Shown in pieces: positions 21,101 through 31,581 of a stretch of 64,000 bases of DNA. Each line of letters begins with the position of its first letter. Positions within the stretch are counted from its first letter, which is position 1. Source of the DNA: Erwinia sp. OLFS4 (GTDB taxonomy: Bacteria > Pseudomonadota > Gammaproteobacteria > Enterobacterales > Enterobacteriaceae); assembly GCF_002752165.1 (NCBI RefSeq), contig NZ_MOMB01000050.1, forward strand, positions 62,001 to 126,000. The letters are read 5' to 3'. The notes under the pieces were generated by a model. The model was not told the origin of the DNA and searched no databases. It was given only the letters and a program-made list of their open reading frames with translations. Made by a program: the position numbers and the translations under genes.

Positions 21101-23716
21101 ATGACTCAATTGCCGCAAGCTAAACACCGTCACGATTATCGTGCGCCCGATTATACCATCACTGACATTGATTTGGTCTTTGATTTAGCACCTGATCAGA
21201 GCCAGGTTACGGCAATCAGTCAGGTTAAGCGTCTGGGCAAGGCCGGTGAGCCACTGCGGCTGGATGGTGAAGATCTTACGCTGGTTTCCCTGGAGGTTGA
21301 CGGTGAACCATGGCGTGATTATCAGCAGGTTACAGGCGGACTGGTTATTCACGGACTGGCAGAACACTGCACCCTGAAAATCGTCAATACGATTCAGCCA
21401 GATAAAAATACCGCGCTGGAGGGACTTTATCAGTCAGGTGAAGCGCTCTGTACCCAATGTGAAGCTGAAGGTTTCCGGCATATTACTTATTATCCCGACC
21501 GTCCGGATGTACTGGCGCGGTTTACGACCACAATTTATGCCGACAAAGCGCGTTATCCCTATTTGTTATCTAACGGTAATCGGCTCGATGGCGGAGACCT
21601 GGCGCAGGGACGTCACTGGGTGAAATGGCAGGACCCTTTTCCAAAACCCTGCTATTTATTTGCCCTGGTTGCCGGTGATTTTGACGTACTGCGCGACAGT
21701 TTCCGCACCCGTTCTGGTCGGGACGTTGCGCTGGAGATCTTTGTCGATCGCGGCAATCTGGATCGTGCTGACTGGGCGATGACGTCGCTGAAAAACAGCA
21801 TGAAATGGGATGAACAGCGTTTCAATCTGGAATATGACCTCGATATCTTTATGATTGTCGCCGTTGATTTTTTCAATATGGGAGCGATGGAAAATAAAGG
21901 ACTGAACGTTTTCAATGCTAAATATGTACTGGCAAAAGCGGAGACGGCCACTGATAAAGATTATCTTGGTATTGAGGCGGTTATTGGCCATGAATATTTC
22001 CATAACTGGACCGGTAACCGTGTTACCTGCCGTGACTGGTTTCAGCTGAGCCTTAAAGAAGGGCTAACGGTGTTTCGCGATCAGGAGTTCAGCTCTGATC
22101 TGGGTTCACGCGCGGTTAATCGCATCGACAACGTGCGCGTGATGCGTGGTGCCCAGTTTGCTGAGGATGCCAGTCCGATGGCGCATCCGATCCGTCCGGA
22201 TCAGGTGATTGAAATGAATAACTTTTATACCCTGACTGTTTATGAAAAGGGTGCGGAAGTGATTCGCATGCTGCATACGTTGCTTGGCGAGGAAAATTTT
22301 CAGAAAGGAATGGCGCTCTATTTCGAACGTCACGATGGCAGCGCGGCGACCTGTGATGATTTTGTCCAGGCGATGGAAGACGCATCCAATATTGACCTGT
22401 CACAGTTCCGCCGTTGGTACACTCAGTCGGGTACGCCCCAGCTGACCATCCGTGATGATTACAATCCTGAACTCGAACAATATACTCTGCATGTGCAGCA
22501 GATGACGCCAGCGACGGCCGATCAAAAAGAGAAGCTTCCATTGCATATTCCGCTGGATATTGAGCTGTATGATAACCAGGGTAACGTGATTCCGTTGCAG
22601 TACAATGGCCATCCTGTCCACCATGTACTCAATGTTACTGAAGAATTTCAGAGCTTTGTGTTCGATAAGGTTTATTTTCAGCCGGTGCCGTCACTGCTGC
22701 GTGAGTTCTCTGCACCGGTTAAGCTGGATTATCCCTGGAGCGATGCACAGCTGACCTTCCTGATGCGCCATGCCCGCAACGATTTTTCCCGTTGGGACGC
22801 CGCGCAGAGTCTGCTGGCGACCTATATCAAACTGAATGTTGCCCGCTATCAGCAGCAGCAGCCGCTTTCGTTGCCGCTTCACGTTGCTGATGCTTTCCGC
22901 GCCGTTTTGCTCGACGAGCACAGCGATCCGGCGCTGATGGCACTGATTCTTACTCTGCCCGGGGAAAATGAAATTGCCGAGTTATTCAGCACGATTGATC
23001 CACAGGCGATTGCAGCGGTACGTCAGGCGATGCAGCAGACGCTGGCAGCGGAACTGGCAGATGAGTGGCTGGCGGTTTATCAGGCTAACCAGACGGCTAC
23101 CTATCGGGTTGAACAGGCGGATATTGGTAAACGAGCGCTGAAAAATGTCTGTCTGAGTTATCTGGCATTTGGCGACGCTACACAGGCGGACAGGCTGGTA
23201 CGCTGTCAGTACCAGCAGGCGAATAATATGACCGATGCCCTGGCCGCATTATCCGCGGCGGTGGCGGCCCGTTTACCCTGTAAAGAGGCCCTGATGACGG
23301 CTTTTGATGATCGCTGGCACCAGGACGGTCTGGTCATGGATAAATGGTTTGTTCTGCAGGCAACCAGCCCGGCGGACGGCGTGCTGGACAAGGTACGTGA
23401 ATTGCTGACACACCGCTCGTTTTCCCTGAGCAATCCTAACCGTGTTCGTGCCTTGATTGGCGCATTCTGCTCGGCTAATCCGGCGGCATTTCATGCCGCC
23501 GATGGCAGCGGTTACCGCTTCCTTGTTGAGATCCTCACCGATCTCAATCGCCGTAACCCGCAGGTTGCTGCCCGTATGATCGAGCCGCTTATTCGCTTAA
23601 AACGTTATGACAGTGCGCGTCAGGCGTTGATGCGTGAGGCGCTGGAGAGCTTACAGCGGTTGGATAAACTGTCAGGGGATCTCTATGAAAAGATTAGTCG
23701 CGCACTGAATGCCTGA
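21101..23716 (+). CDS. pepN: Aminopeptidase N
   Basis: PepN (871 residues) is the major cytosolic broad-specificity M1 aminopeptidase. The exopeptidase motif GAMEN is at residues 261-265 and the zinc motif HEYFH at 297-301, in the same register as E. coli PepN. The C-terminal helical domain ends LSGDLYEKISRALNA. The ATG at 21101 was chosen over one six codons upstream because MTQLPQAKHRHDY matches the family start. A GC-rich terminator follows. Confidence 0.97.
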   Translation: MTQLPQAKHRHDYRAPDYTITDIDLVFDLAPDQSQVTAISQVKRLGKAGEPLRLDGEDLTLVSLEVDGEPWRDYQQVTGGLVIHGLAEHCTLKIVNTIQPDKNTALEGLYQSGEALCTQCEAEGFRHITYYPDRPDVLARFTTTIYADKARYPYLLSNGNRLDGGDLAQGRHWVKWQDPFPKPCYLFALVAGDFDVLRDSFRTRSGRDVALEIFVDRGNLDRADWAMTSLKNSMKWDEQRFNLEYDLDIFMIVAVDFFNMGAMENKGLNVFNAKYVLAKAETATDKDYLGIEAVIGHEYFHNWTGNRVTCRDWFQLSLKEGLTVFRDQEFSSDLGSRAVNRIDNVRVMRGAQFAEDASPMAHPIRPDQVIEMNNFYTLTVYEKGAEVIRMLHTLLGEENFQKGMALYFERHDGSAATCDDFVQAMEDASNIDLSQFRRWYTQSGTPQLTIRDDYNPELEQYTLHVQQMTPATADQKEKLPLHIPLDIELYDNQGNVIPLQYNGHPVHHVLNVTEEFQSFVFDKVYFQPVPSLLREFSAPVKLDYPWSDAQLTFLMRHARNDFSRWDAAQSLLATYIKLNVARYQQQQPLSLPLHVADAFRAVLLDEHSDPALMALILTLPGENEIAELFSTIDPQAIAAVRQAMQQTLAAELADEWLAVYQANQTATYRVEQADIGKRALKNVCLSYLAFGDATQADRLVRCQYQQANNMTDALAALSAAVAARLPCKEALMTAFDDRWHQDGLVMDKWFVLQATSPADGVLDKVRELLTHRSFSLSNPNRVRALIGAFCSANPAAFHAADGSGYRFLVEILTDLNRRNPQVAARMIEPLIRLKRYDSARQALMREALESLQRLDKLSGDLYEKISRALNA

Positions 23717-23735
23717 TACTGGCAGTATGCGATTC

Positions 23736-23764
23736 GGGCGCCTTAATGGCGCCCTTTATTTTAT
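23736..23764 (+). terminator. Terminator after pepN
   Basis: A 7-bp GC stem with a 5-base loop is followed by a T-rich run, 20 bases past the stop. Confidence 0.88.
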
Positions 23765-23792
23765 CGTTGCCGGATAATCAGCTTGCTGGCGT

Positions 23793-24341
23793 TCAGGCGC
23801 TGACCTCGGTACTACGCTGTCGGCTGATAGCACTGACAAACGTTGCCAGCGCCTGCTGAAAACGTAACGTGAGTGCCGGCGTTAATTGCGGCTGGTTTTG
23901 CTGATAGCTGATCTCCTGCTCCTGGGCAAAGACGCCCTGTAATATCTCCCGGGCTTTTAAGGCGTTAAGCACAGGTTTCAGCGCGTAATCAACCGCCAGC
24001 ATATGGCCAGCACTGCCGCCGGTGGCCAGCGGCAGGACCACTTTATTTTCCAGCGCCCGTTCTGGCAGCAGGTCGAGCAGGGTTTTTAGCGCGCCTGAAA
24101 ATGAGGCTTTATAAATTGGCGTGGCTACAATCAGGCCGCTGGCTTTTTGCAGATCCTCACATAATGCCAGCAACGCCGGCGCGTCAAAGCGCGCATGCAG
24201 TAAGTCTGCCGGATCAAAATTGTGCAGATTCCACGGAATAACCTCAACGCCACGGGCGGTGAGGTAATGCTGTGCCAGCACCAGCAAAGACGATGAACGT
24301 GACGGATAGCGCGGGCTGCCCGCCAGCGTGATAACGCACAT
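23793..24341 (-). CDS. ssuE: NADPH-dependent FMN reductase SsuE
   Basis: A 182-residue flavoprotein matching SsuE: the FMN phosphate loop GSPRYPSRSSSLL (residues 8-20), the ATPIYKASFSGALKTLLDLLPERAL block near 78-101, and ATGGSAGHMLAVDYALKPVL near 110. SsuE supplies reduced FMN to the alkanesulfonate monooxygenase SsuD. In E. coli ssuEADCB occupies exactly this place between pepN and pyrD. Here only ssuE remains, and no ssuA, D, C or B is present in the window. It may now serve another flavin-dependent oxygenase elsewhere. A good ribosome site (AAGGAG) precedes the ATG. Confidence 0.9.
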   Translation of the reverse strand: MCVITLAGSPRYPSRSSSLLVLAQHYLTARGVEVIPWNLHNFDPADLLHARFDAPALLALCEDLQKASGLIVATPIYKASFSGALKTLLDLLPERALENKVVLPLATGGSAGHMLAVDYALKPVLNALKAREILQGVFAQEQEISYQQNQPQLTPALTLRFQQALATFVSAISRQRSTEVSA

Positions 24342-24353
24342 TGCCGCTCCTTA

Positions 24354-24373
24354 TAATCAACAGTTGTTGATTA
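24354..24373. promoter_or_regulatory. Inverted repeat upstream of ssuE
   Basis: An 8-bp perfect inverted repeat (TAATCAAC / GTTGATTA, 4-base spacer) lies 13-32 bases before the ssuE start. Its place between promoter and ribosome site suggests an operator, but no known regulator was matched. Confidence 0.35.
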
Positions 24374-24558
24374 ATCCTGCATTAATACTTTGTGGCATTA
24401 TCCTGGCAGAGCGGTGGACATCCGGTAAATGCTTTATCCGGTATTCATCGTGCATGGAATGCAAAAGCAGGCGGTGATGCGAAGACAAGTCATTTTATTT
24501 TCAGCCTGATATAGCGGATAATCGTCCGCCGGTTTGCATCGGCAACTCAGGAGAGTAA

Positions 24559-25569
24559 ATGATCTATCCCCTTGTCCGTCAGGCACTGTTCCGGCTCGAC
24601 CCGGAACGGGCGCATGAATTAACTATGCAGCAATTACGTTTTATCAGCGGTACGCCGCTGGAAGGGTTGATCCGTCAGCCACTGAATGGGCGCAGCGTCA
24701 AATGTATGGGGCTGACTTTCAGGAATCCGCTGGGTCTGGCCGCAGGGCTGGATAAAAACGGAGAGTGTATTGATGCCTTTGGCGCGATGGGATTTGGTTT
24801 TATCGAAATCGGTACCGTAACGCCGCGCCCGCAACCCGGTAACGATAAGCCCAGGATGTTCCGGCTGCCGCAAGCACAGGGTATTATAAATCGCATGGGA
24901 TTCAATAACCTGGGTGTTGATAATCTGGTTGAGAATGTCAAGAAAGCGCGCTTTGATGGCATACTGGGTATCAATATTGGTAAAAATAAAGATACCCCAG
25001 TGGAGCAGGGCAAAGAAGATTATCTGACCTGTATAAATAAAATTTATCCCTATGCCGGCTATATTACCATTAATATTTCGTCACCAAATACACCTGGATT
25101 ACGCAGTCTGCAATATGGTGAGGCGCTGGATGATTTATTAAGCGCGGTGAAGAATAAACAAAATGCGCTGGAAGTTAAATATCATAAATATGTGCCGATC
25201 GTTGTGAAGATCGCGCCGGATCTTTCCGAAGACGAATTGATCCAAATAGCTGATAGTCTGGTCAGACATAATATTGACGGCGTGATTGCGACGAATACCA
25301 CCCTCGATCGCAGCCTGGTGCAGGGATTAAAATATGCGGATGAAGCAGGGGGGCTAAGCGGGCGTCCGCTTCAGCTTAGTGCCACGCAAATTGTTCGTCG
25401 TCTGACGGATGAGCTGCAAGGAAAATTACCTGTTATTGGCGTAGGTGGCATTGATTCATTGCTGGCCGCCAGAGAAAAGATTGCGGCAGGGGCTTCGCTG
25501 GTACAAATATATTCCGGTTTTATTTATCAGGGACCGTCGCTGATAAAACAAATTGTGACCTATCTCTAA
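24559..25569 (+). CDS. pyrD: Dihydroorotate dehydrogenase (quinone)
   Basis: PyrD (336 residues) is the class 2, membrane-associated, FMN-containing enzyme oxidising dihydroorotate to orotate with quinone in pyrimidine synthesis. The N-terminal amphipathic membrane anchor is [22 protein letters not shown]. The core has [15 protein letters not shown] near 63, the catalytic-base region [14 protein letters not shown] near 172 and the FMN-phosphate segment [15 protein letters not shown] near 295. It stands alone, with no PurR operator recognised upstream. Confidence 0.97.
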   Translation: MIYPLVRQALFRLDPERAHELTMQQLRFISGTPLEGLIRQPLNGRSVKCMGLTFRNPLGLAAGLDKNGECIDAFGAMGFGFIEIGTVTPRPQPGNDKPRMFRLPQAQGIINRMGFNNLGVDNLVENVKKARFDGILGINIGKNKDTPVEQGKEDYLTCINKIYPYAGYITINISSPNTPGLRSLQYGEALDDLLSAVKNKQNALEVKYHKYVPIVVKIAPDLSEDELIQIADSLVRHNIDGVIATNTTLDRSLVQGLKYADEAGGLSGRPLQLSATQIVRRLTDELQGKLPVIGVGGIDSLLAAREKIAAGASLVQIYSGFIYQGPSLIKQIVTYL

Positions 25570-25755
25570 GCCAATTCTTAGATAATGCAGCCAGGGGCTT
25601 TATTTTCTCCACTGGCTCGTTTATATTTTATCTAGTCTATAGTTATTTTCATTGCGGCTGAATTTCGCGTATCAAATATTTTCGGATTCCGAGGTATCAG
25701 AATATCGGGCAGCTTATTTGTAACTAATTATTTAATAGCAACCACAAGGCGCACA

Positions 25756-26301
25756 ATGAGGATTAAACCTGACGATAACTGGCGTTGGTTTTATGATGAC
25801 GAACAGGACAGAATGATGCTTGATCTGGCTGACGGCATGCTGTTCCGTTCGCGTTTTCCACGTAAAATGTTAACGCCGGATGCTTTTTGCGAAAGTCGCT
25901 TCTGTGTCGACGATGCGGCGTTTTATTTTAATTTTGAAGAGAAATGCCGTCATTGTCAGTTAAACAGCGAACAGCGCGCTGAACTGATACTCAATGCACT
26001 GGTTGCGCTGCGCTTTCTGAAACCACTGATGCCAAAAAGCTGGCATTTCGTCTCACAGAACCACAGTCACTGCCCGGAACCCGGTGAACGCGTGTCAGTA
26101 ATCCTGTGCGAAAACAACCAGCGTGCAGAGCTGCTGGTGGTTGAAAACGGTGAAAACGCGGCGCTGTGCTTACTGGCCCAGCCTCAGCTGCAGCTAGCCG
26201 GACGCACGATGGTGTTAGGCGACGCCATTAAAGTGATGCATGACCGCCTGATGCCTGCGCCGCCGGCAGCCAGCGACTTACGTTACGACCACGCGGTCTG
26301 A
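25756..26301 (+). CDS. zapC: Cell division protein ZapC
   Basis: ZapC (181 residues) is a cytosolic FtsZ-associated protein that promotes bundling of FtsZ protofilaments at the Z ring. The start [34 protein letters not shown] is the family signature. Paired Cys residues (CRHCQ near 76-80) and the C-terminal domain are present. It follows pyrD and converges with ycbX with a 10-base gap, as in E. coli. Confidence 0.93.
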   Translation: MRIKPDDNWRWFYDDEQDRMMLDLADGMLFRSRFPRKMLTPDAFCESRFCVDDAAFYFNFEEKCRHCQLNSEQRAELILNALVALRFLKPLMPKSWHFVSQNHSHCPEPGERVSVILCENNQRAELLVVENGENAALCLLAQPQLQLAGRTMVLGDAIKVMHDRLMPAPPAASDLRYDHAV

Positions 26302-26311
26302 CACTATTTTG

Positions 26312-27421
26312 TCAGGCCAGGCTGATGTCGCCTGCCGGAATACAGCTACAGGACAAAATGGTGCCGTCATTTGCAACCGCACTTTGTTTCATCGGTTTAA
26401 CCTGGCCGGATGTTAACGTCATACGGCAGCTGCCACAGATTCCCGCCCGACAGGAATAGGGAATGCGAAAACCGTGCATTTCCAGCTGTTCCAGTAACAC
26501 CTGCTGATTATTGCCTTTTACCGTCTGGCCCTGATAGTGAATGCTTATCTCCTGGGGATGGTCGTCGCTTAGCTGGAGGGATTCCACCATTTTGCCGGCG
26601 CCATAACTGCGCGGAGACTTGCGGCTTAATACCGTCAGTTCGTCACCGGCGCGTAATATACCGCTATTACTGGCCAGCAGATTAATACCAAAATCCACGT
26701 CACCACTGCCATCTGTTGCGGTACGGAAATTTTGCAGGGTGGTCAGCGGCTCGCCAGCGGGATGTTTACGTCCGCGCTCGGTACTGACAGTGGTGAGAAT
26801 ACAGCGTGAACAGGGTCTGCTGACTTCAAAGGTGACATTGCCGATGCGCAAAGATGACCAGCTATCCTCATCCCAGGCCGGCGCACCGGTAACGATCAGG
26901 TTAGGCCGGAATTGTTCCATTTTGATTCCCGCCGGCGTGCGGTTCTGCACATCGCGAAAGGACGCTTCATTAATCAGCAGGTAGGGAAAACCGTCGGCGA
27001 AGCCGAGGGGGATCTGATCATAACGCTTGACGCGGCGCGTCATCTTCTGACCAGTCCAGCGTAGCTGTACCGGCCGATCAAAATAGCTGCTGAGCCAGTT
27101 GTTAATGGTGTCGGGGGCAATCTGCGAGGTAAAATGCTGTCCCCAGACTTCGGTGGCCGCTGCCTGAGGTTGAAAATCGCAAAAGCGTACTACGGCGCTG
27201 CGGTTATCCGGGGCGGTCAGGTAAAGTCCCTCAGCGGTCAGCGCTGGGGTAAACAGCACCATTTGCGGAAACTGACGGGCTGTGAGAAAGGTGCCATTCT
27301 CGTCGCTAATCATAAATGTGCGATCGAAAGCCAGCCCGCTATCCAGCGCCTGCGCATGAGAAACCTGCAGGCCGCGCATTGATTTAATGGGATGAATAAA
27401 AAGGCGGGTGAGTGAAATCAT
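26312..27421 (-). CDS. ycbX: YcbX, MOSC and ferredoxin domain protein
   Basis: YcbX (369 residues) joins an N-terminal beta-barrel, a MOSC domain, and a C-terminal plant-type 2Fe-2S ferredoxin domain. E. coli YcbX reduces N-hydroxylated bases using the molybdenum cofactor, accepting electrons through the cluster. The MOSC part carries [15 protein letters not shown] near 205, whose Cys can ligate molybdenum. The ferredoxin motif [10 protein letters not shown] is near 328, with a later LSCSC. It is convergent with zapC and divergent from rlmL. Confidence 0.95.
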   Translation of the reverse strand: MISLTRLFIHPIKSMRGLQVSHAQALDSGLAFDRTFMISDENGTFLTARQFPQMVLFTPALTAEGLYLTAPDNRSAVVRFCDFQPQAAATEVWGQHFTSQIAPDTINNWLSSYFDRPVQLRWTGQKMTRRVKRYDQIPLGFADGFPYLLINEASFRDVQNRTPAGIKMEQFRPNLIVTGAPAWDEDSWSSLRIGNVTFEVSRPCSRCILTTVSTERGRKHPAGEPLTTLQNFRTATDGSGDVDFGINLLASNSGILRAGDELTVLSRKSPRSYGAGKMVESLQLSDDHPQEISIHYQGQTVKGNNQQVLLEQLEMHGFRIPYSCRAGICGSCRMTLTSGQVKPMKQSAVANDGTILSCSCIPAGDISLA

Positions 27422-27525
27422 GGGGGCTCCTTGCTCCAGCCATTACAAAAAAAGCTAACTTTATGACATGTGACGCGCATTCGCTATAATGCGCAACAAT
27501 TTTTGAGAAGACGATAAGTGAGTTT

Positions 27526-29658
27526 ATGAAATCTCTGTTTGCCAGTACGGCGCGCGGACTAGAAGAGCTGTTAAAAAGTGAACTCGAACAGCTCGGTGCC
27601 AGCGAATGCCAGATTGTTCAGGGCGGCGTGCATTATCAGGGTGACGATCGTCTGATGTATCAGTCGCTGATGTGGAGTCGGCTGGCTTCACGCATACTGC
27701 TGCCACTGACAGAATGTCGGGTGTACAGCGATCTGCATCTCTATCTTGGCGTTCAGGCTATTGACTGGACCACAATTTTCAGCGGTGACAAAAGCTTTGC
27801 CGTGCATTTTAGCGGCATTAACGAGGTTATCCGTAACAGCCAGTATGGCGCGCTAAAAGTCAAAGATGCGATTGTTGATAGCTTCACGCGCAATAACCTT
27901 GCCCGACCGAATGTTGACCGTGAACAACCGGATATTCGCATTAACGTCTGGCTGCATAAAGAAACCGCCAGTATTGCGCTTGATCTGAGCGGTGAAGGGC
28001 TGCATCAGCGCGGTTATCGTCAGCAGGCCGGCCTGGCGCCGCTTAAAGAGACGCTGGCGGCGGCGATTGTTTTACGTTCTGGCTGGCAGCCGGGCACCCC
28101 GATGGTTGATCCGATGTGTGGTTCTGCCACCTTACTGATTGAAGCGGCTATGATAGCCGCGGATCGGGCGCCGGGTTTGCATCGGACACACTGGGGTTTT
28201 TCTGGCTGGTCACAATATGATGATGAACTGTGGAAAAACGTGCGCAGTGAGGCACAGGTACGTGCCCGTCGCGGATTGCAGGAAACCAGCTCGCGCTTTT
28301 TTGCTTATGATAATGATGACCGGGTACTGACTCAGGCGAAGGCCAACGCGCGTCGCGCCGGGGTTGCTGAACTGATTAGCTTTGCCCGGCAGGATGTGAT
28401 TCATCTGACTAATCCGCTGCATCAGGGGCCGACCGGCACGGTAATCAGCAATCCGCCTTACGGTGAGCGTCTGGACAGTGAACCGGCGCTGATTGCGTTG
28501 CACAGCCTGCTGGGGCGACGTTTGAAGCAGCATTTTGCCGGCTGGCAGCTGTCATTATTCAGCGCATCTGTCGATTTACTTAGCTGCGTGCAGCTGCGGG
28601 CAGACCGACAGTTTAAAGCGAAAAATGGTCCGCTCGACTGTATTCAGAAAAATTATCACCTGGCGGCCGGCAGCGGCGAAAGCGCTGGCGCTGAGGTGGC
28701 GGGTGACTATGCTAACCGCCTGCGTAAAAACCTGAAAAAAATTGATAAATGGGCGCAGCAACAAGGGATTAACTGTTACCGGGTCTACGATGCCGATCTG
28801 CCGGAATACAATGTGGCCGTCGATCGTTATGCTGACTGGGTGGTGATTCAGGAATATGCACCGCCAAAAACAATTGATGCACATCGCGCCCGTCAGCGGC
28901 TGTTTGACGTGATTTCTGCCACGCTGTCGGTACTGGAACTTCCGGCTAACCGTCTGGTGCTGAAAACCCGTGAAAGACAGAAAGGGAAAAGCCAATACCA
29001 GAAGCTGAGCGAAAAGGGCGACAGTTTTGAAGTTCAGGAGTATGAGGCTCGTCTGTGGGTGAACCTGACGGATTATCTTGATACCGGACTGTTCCTTGAC
29101 CACCGCATCGCCCGCCGCATGCTGGGTGAAATGAGCCAGGGTAAGGATTTCCTGAATTTATTTGCTTATACCGGCAGCGCCAGCGTACACGCCGGACTGG
29201 GTGGCGCCCGTACCACCACCACGGTGGATATGTCGCGTACTTATCTGGAATGGGCAGAAAGAAATTTGCGGCTGAATGGTCTGAGCGGGCGTCAGCACCG
29301 CCTGATACAGGCCGACTGCCTTGGCTGGATGAGTGAAACTGATGAACAGTTCGATCTGATTTTTATTGATCCGCCGACGTTTTCTAACTCCAAACGCATG
29401 GAAGAGAGTTTCGACGTGCAGCGCGACCATTTGCGGCTGATGCGCGATTTAAAGCGTCTGCTGCGTGCTGGCGGGACAGTGGTATTCTCCAATAACCGCA
29501 GGGGCTTTAAAATGGACCACGACGGGCTGAAGGCGCTGGGGCTGCTGGCTCAGGATATTACGGTCCGTACGCAATCGCTGGATTTTGCCCGCCATCGTCA
29601 GATACATAACTGCTGGCTGATAACCCACGCCGGTAAGGAAACAGTGCCATGTCATTAA
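27526..29658 (+). CDS. rlmL: 23S rRNA m2G2445/m7G2069 methyltransferase
   Basis: RlmKL (710 residues) is a fused two-domain methyltransferase modifying 23S rRNA helix 74. In order it has a THUMP domain (about 45-155), the RlmL methyltransferase with [15 protein letters not shown] near 198 and SNPPYGERL near 309, and the RlmK methyltransferase with [15 protein letters not shown] near 543 and [11 protein letters not shown] near 618. It overlaps uup by ten bases, suggesting coupled translation of rRNA modification with the ribosome-linked ATPase. Confidence 0.97.
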   Translation: MKSLFASTARGLEELLKSELEQLGASECQIVQGGVHYQGDDRLMYQSLMWSRLASRILLPLTECRVYSDLHLYLGVQAIDWTTIFSGDKSFAVHFSGINEVIRNSQYGALKVKDAIVDSFTRNNLARPNVDREQPDIRINVWLHKETASIALDLSGEGLHQRGYRQQAGLAPLKETLAAAIVLRSGWQPGTPMVDPMCGSATLLIEAAMIAADRAPGLHRTHWGFSGWSQYDDELWKNVRSEAQVRARRGLQETSSRFFAYDNDDRVLTQAKANARRAGVAELISFARQDVIHLTNPLHQGPTGTVISNPPYGERLDSEPALIALHSLLGRRLKQHFAGWQLSLFSASVDLLSCVQLRADRQFKAKNGPLDCIQKNYHLAAGSGESAGAEVAGDYANRLRKNLKKIDKWAQQQGINCYRVYDADLPEYNVAVDRYADWVVIQEYAPPKTIDAHRARQRLFDVISATLSVLELPANRLVLKTRERQKGKSQYQKLSEKGDSFEVQEYEARLWVNLTDYLDTGLFLDHRIARRMLGEMSQGKDFLNLFAYTGSASVHAGLGGARTTTTVDMSRTYLEWAERNLRLNGLSGRQHRLIQADCLGWMSETDEQFDLIFIDPPTFSNSKRMEESFDVQRDHLRLMRDLKRLLRAGGTVVFSNNRRGFKMDHDGLKALGLLAQDITVRTQSLDFARHRQIHNCWLITHAGKETVPCH

Positions 29659-31565
29659 TCAGTATTCATGGCGCATGGCTGTCATTCAGCGATGCGCCGC
29701 TGCTGGACAATACCGAGCTGCACATTGAAGAAAATGAGCGGGTTTGTCTGGTTGGACGCAACGGTGCCGGTAAGTCAACGTTGATGAAAATTATCAACCG
29801 GGAACAGTCGCTCGATGACGGGCGCGTGGTTTATGAAAACGACCTGATCGTTGCCCGCTTACAGCAGGATCCGCCGCGTAATATCGCCGGTTCGGTGTAT
29901 GACTTTGTGGCGGAAGGTGTTGAAGAACAGGCCGAATACCTTAAAGCTTATCATGCCATTTCACATCGCGTGATGCAGGATGCCAGTGAAAAGAATCTTA
30001 ATGAGATGGCGCGCCTGCAGACGATTCTTGACCACCAGAATCTCTGGCAGCTGGAAAGTCGTATTCACGATGTTTTGCAACAAATTGGTCTGCAGCCGGA
30101 CATGCAACTCTCTGCACTGTCAGGCGGCTGGCTACGTAAAGCGGCGTTGGGCCGCGCGCTGGTCAGCAATCCCCGGGTATTGTTGCTCGATGAGCCGACA
30201 AACCACCTGGATATTGAAACCATTGACTGGCTGGAAAACTTCCTGAAAGGTTTTAGTGGCAGTATCGTTTTTATCTCTCACGATCGCTCGTTTATCCGCA
30301 ATATGGCTACCCGTATTGTCGATCTTGACCGTGGCAAGCTGGTTTCCTGGCCTGGTGATTACGATCTCTATCTTAGCGGCAAAGAAGAGGCATTGCGGGT
30401 GGAGGAGATGCAAAATGCCGAATTTGACCGCAAGCTGGCACAGGAAGAAGTGTGGATACGACAAGGTATCAAAGCCAGACGGACACGTAATGAAGGCCGG
30501 GTACGGGCGCTTAAAGCACTGCGCCGTGAGCGCGCCGAGCGCCGTGAGGTGATGGGCAAAGCCAATATGCAGGTCGGTGAGGCAACGCGCTCTGGCAAAA
30601 TCGTCTTTGAACTGGAACAAGTCAGTTACCGTAATGCAGAAAAAAAACTGGTGAACGATTTCTCCGCCCAGGTACAGCGGGGGGATAAAATTGCGCTGAT
30701 TGGCGCCAACGGCTGCGGCAAAACCACCTTACTGCGCTTAATGCTCGGTCAGTTAAAGGCTGACAGCGGTCGGGTACACAGCGGGACTAAACTGGAAGTC
30801 GCTTACTTTGATCAGCACCGTGCCGAGCTGGATCCTGATCACACGGTAATGGATAACCTTGCTGAAGGTAAGCAGGAGGTGATGGTAAACGGCAAGCCAC
30901 GGCACGTTTTAGGTTATCTGCAGGATTTTCTGTTCCATCCCAGGCGGGCAATGACACCCGTACGGGCGCTGTCGGGTGGCGAACGGAATCGTCTTTTACT
31001 GGCAAAATTATTCCTGAAGCCCAGTAATCTACTGATACTGGATGAACCGACGAACGATCTTGATGTGGAGACGCTGGAACTACTGGAAGAGCTGATCGAC
31101 GGTTATCAGGGTACGGTACTGCTGGTGAGCCACGATCGTCAGTTTGTCGATAATACGGTAACCGAATGCTGGATCTTTGAAGGTGATGGTGAGATTAATA
31201 CGTTCGTAGGCGGCTATCATGATGCCATGCAGCAGCGTGCGGCCTGGTATTCTGCTCGTCAGCCGGTGAAAACTGCGCCGGCCGTTGTGGCAAAAAAGAC
31301 GGCACTAAAAAACGATTCGGCCAAACCGGTTACCACTAAACTCAGCTATAAACTGCAGCGCGAGCTGGAGCAAATGCCTGAACAGCTGGAAACGCTGGAG
31401 TTGTCGTTAGCACAACTGCAGTCGACGGTGAACGATCCGGGATTCTTTAATCAGCCGCTTGAAGTGACGCAACCGGCACTGGATGCGCTGTCTGCGGCTG
31501 AGAAAGCATTAGAAAGCGCTTTTCAACGCTGGGAGTATCTTGAATCCCTGAAAAACAGCGATTAA
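29649..31565 (+). CDS. uup: ABC-F ATPase Uup
   Basis: Uup (638 residues) is a cytosolic ABC-F protein associated with ribosomes and with suppression of transposon precise excision. The first ATPase has GRNGAGKST near residues 38-46, the signature [12 protein letters not shown] near 158 and [11 protein letters not shown] near 181. The second has GANGCGKTT near 352 and [14 protein letters not shown] near 440. The C-terminal coiled coil (about 560-638) is the DNA-binding tail of the Uup class. It starts within the rlmL end and precedes pqiABC. Confidence 0.96.
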   Translation: MSLISIHGAWLSFSDAPLLDNTELHIEENERVCLVGRNGAGKSTLMKIINREQSLDDGRVVYENDLIVARLQQDPPRNIAGSVYDFVAEGVEEQAEYLKAYHAISHRVMQDASEKNLNEMARLQTILDHQNLWQLESRIHDVLQQIGLQPDMQLSALSGGWLRKAALGRALVSNPRVLLLDEPTNHLDIETIDWLENFLKGFSGSIVFISHDRSFIRNMATRIVDLDRGKLVSWPGDYDLYLSGKEEALRVEEMQNAEFDRKLAQEEVWIRQGIKARRTRNEGRVRALKALRRERAERREVMGKANMQVGEATRSGKIVFELEQVSYRNAEKKLVNDFSAQVQRGDKIALIGANGCGKTTLLRLMLGQLKADSGRVHSGTKLEVAYFDQHRAELDPDHTVMDNLAEGKQEVMVNGKPRHVLGYLQDFLFHPRRAMTPVRALSGGERNRLLLAKLFLKPSNLLILDEPTNDLDVETLELLEELIDGYQGTVLLVSHDRQFVDNTVTECWIFEGDGEINTFVGGYHDAMQQRAAWYSARQPVKTAPAVVAKKTALKNDSAKPVTTKLSYKLQRELEQMPEQLETLELSLAQLQSTVNDPGFFNQPLEVTQPALDALSAAEKALESAFQRWEYLESLKNSD

Positions 31566-31581
31566 ACCACAGGAGAGAGGG

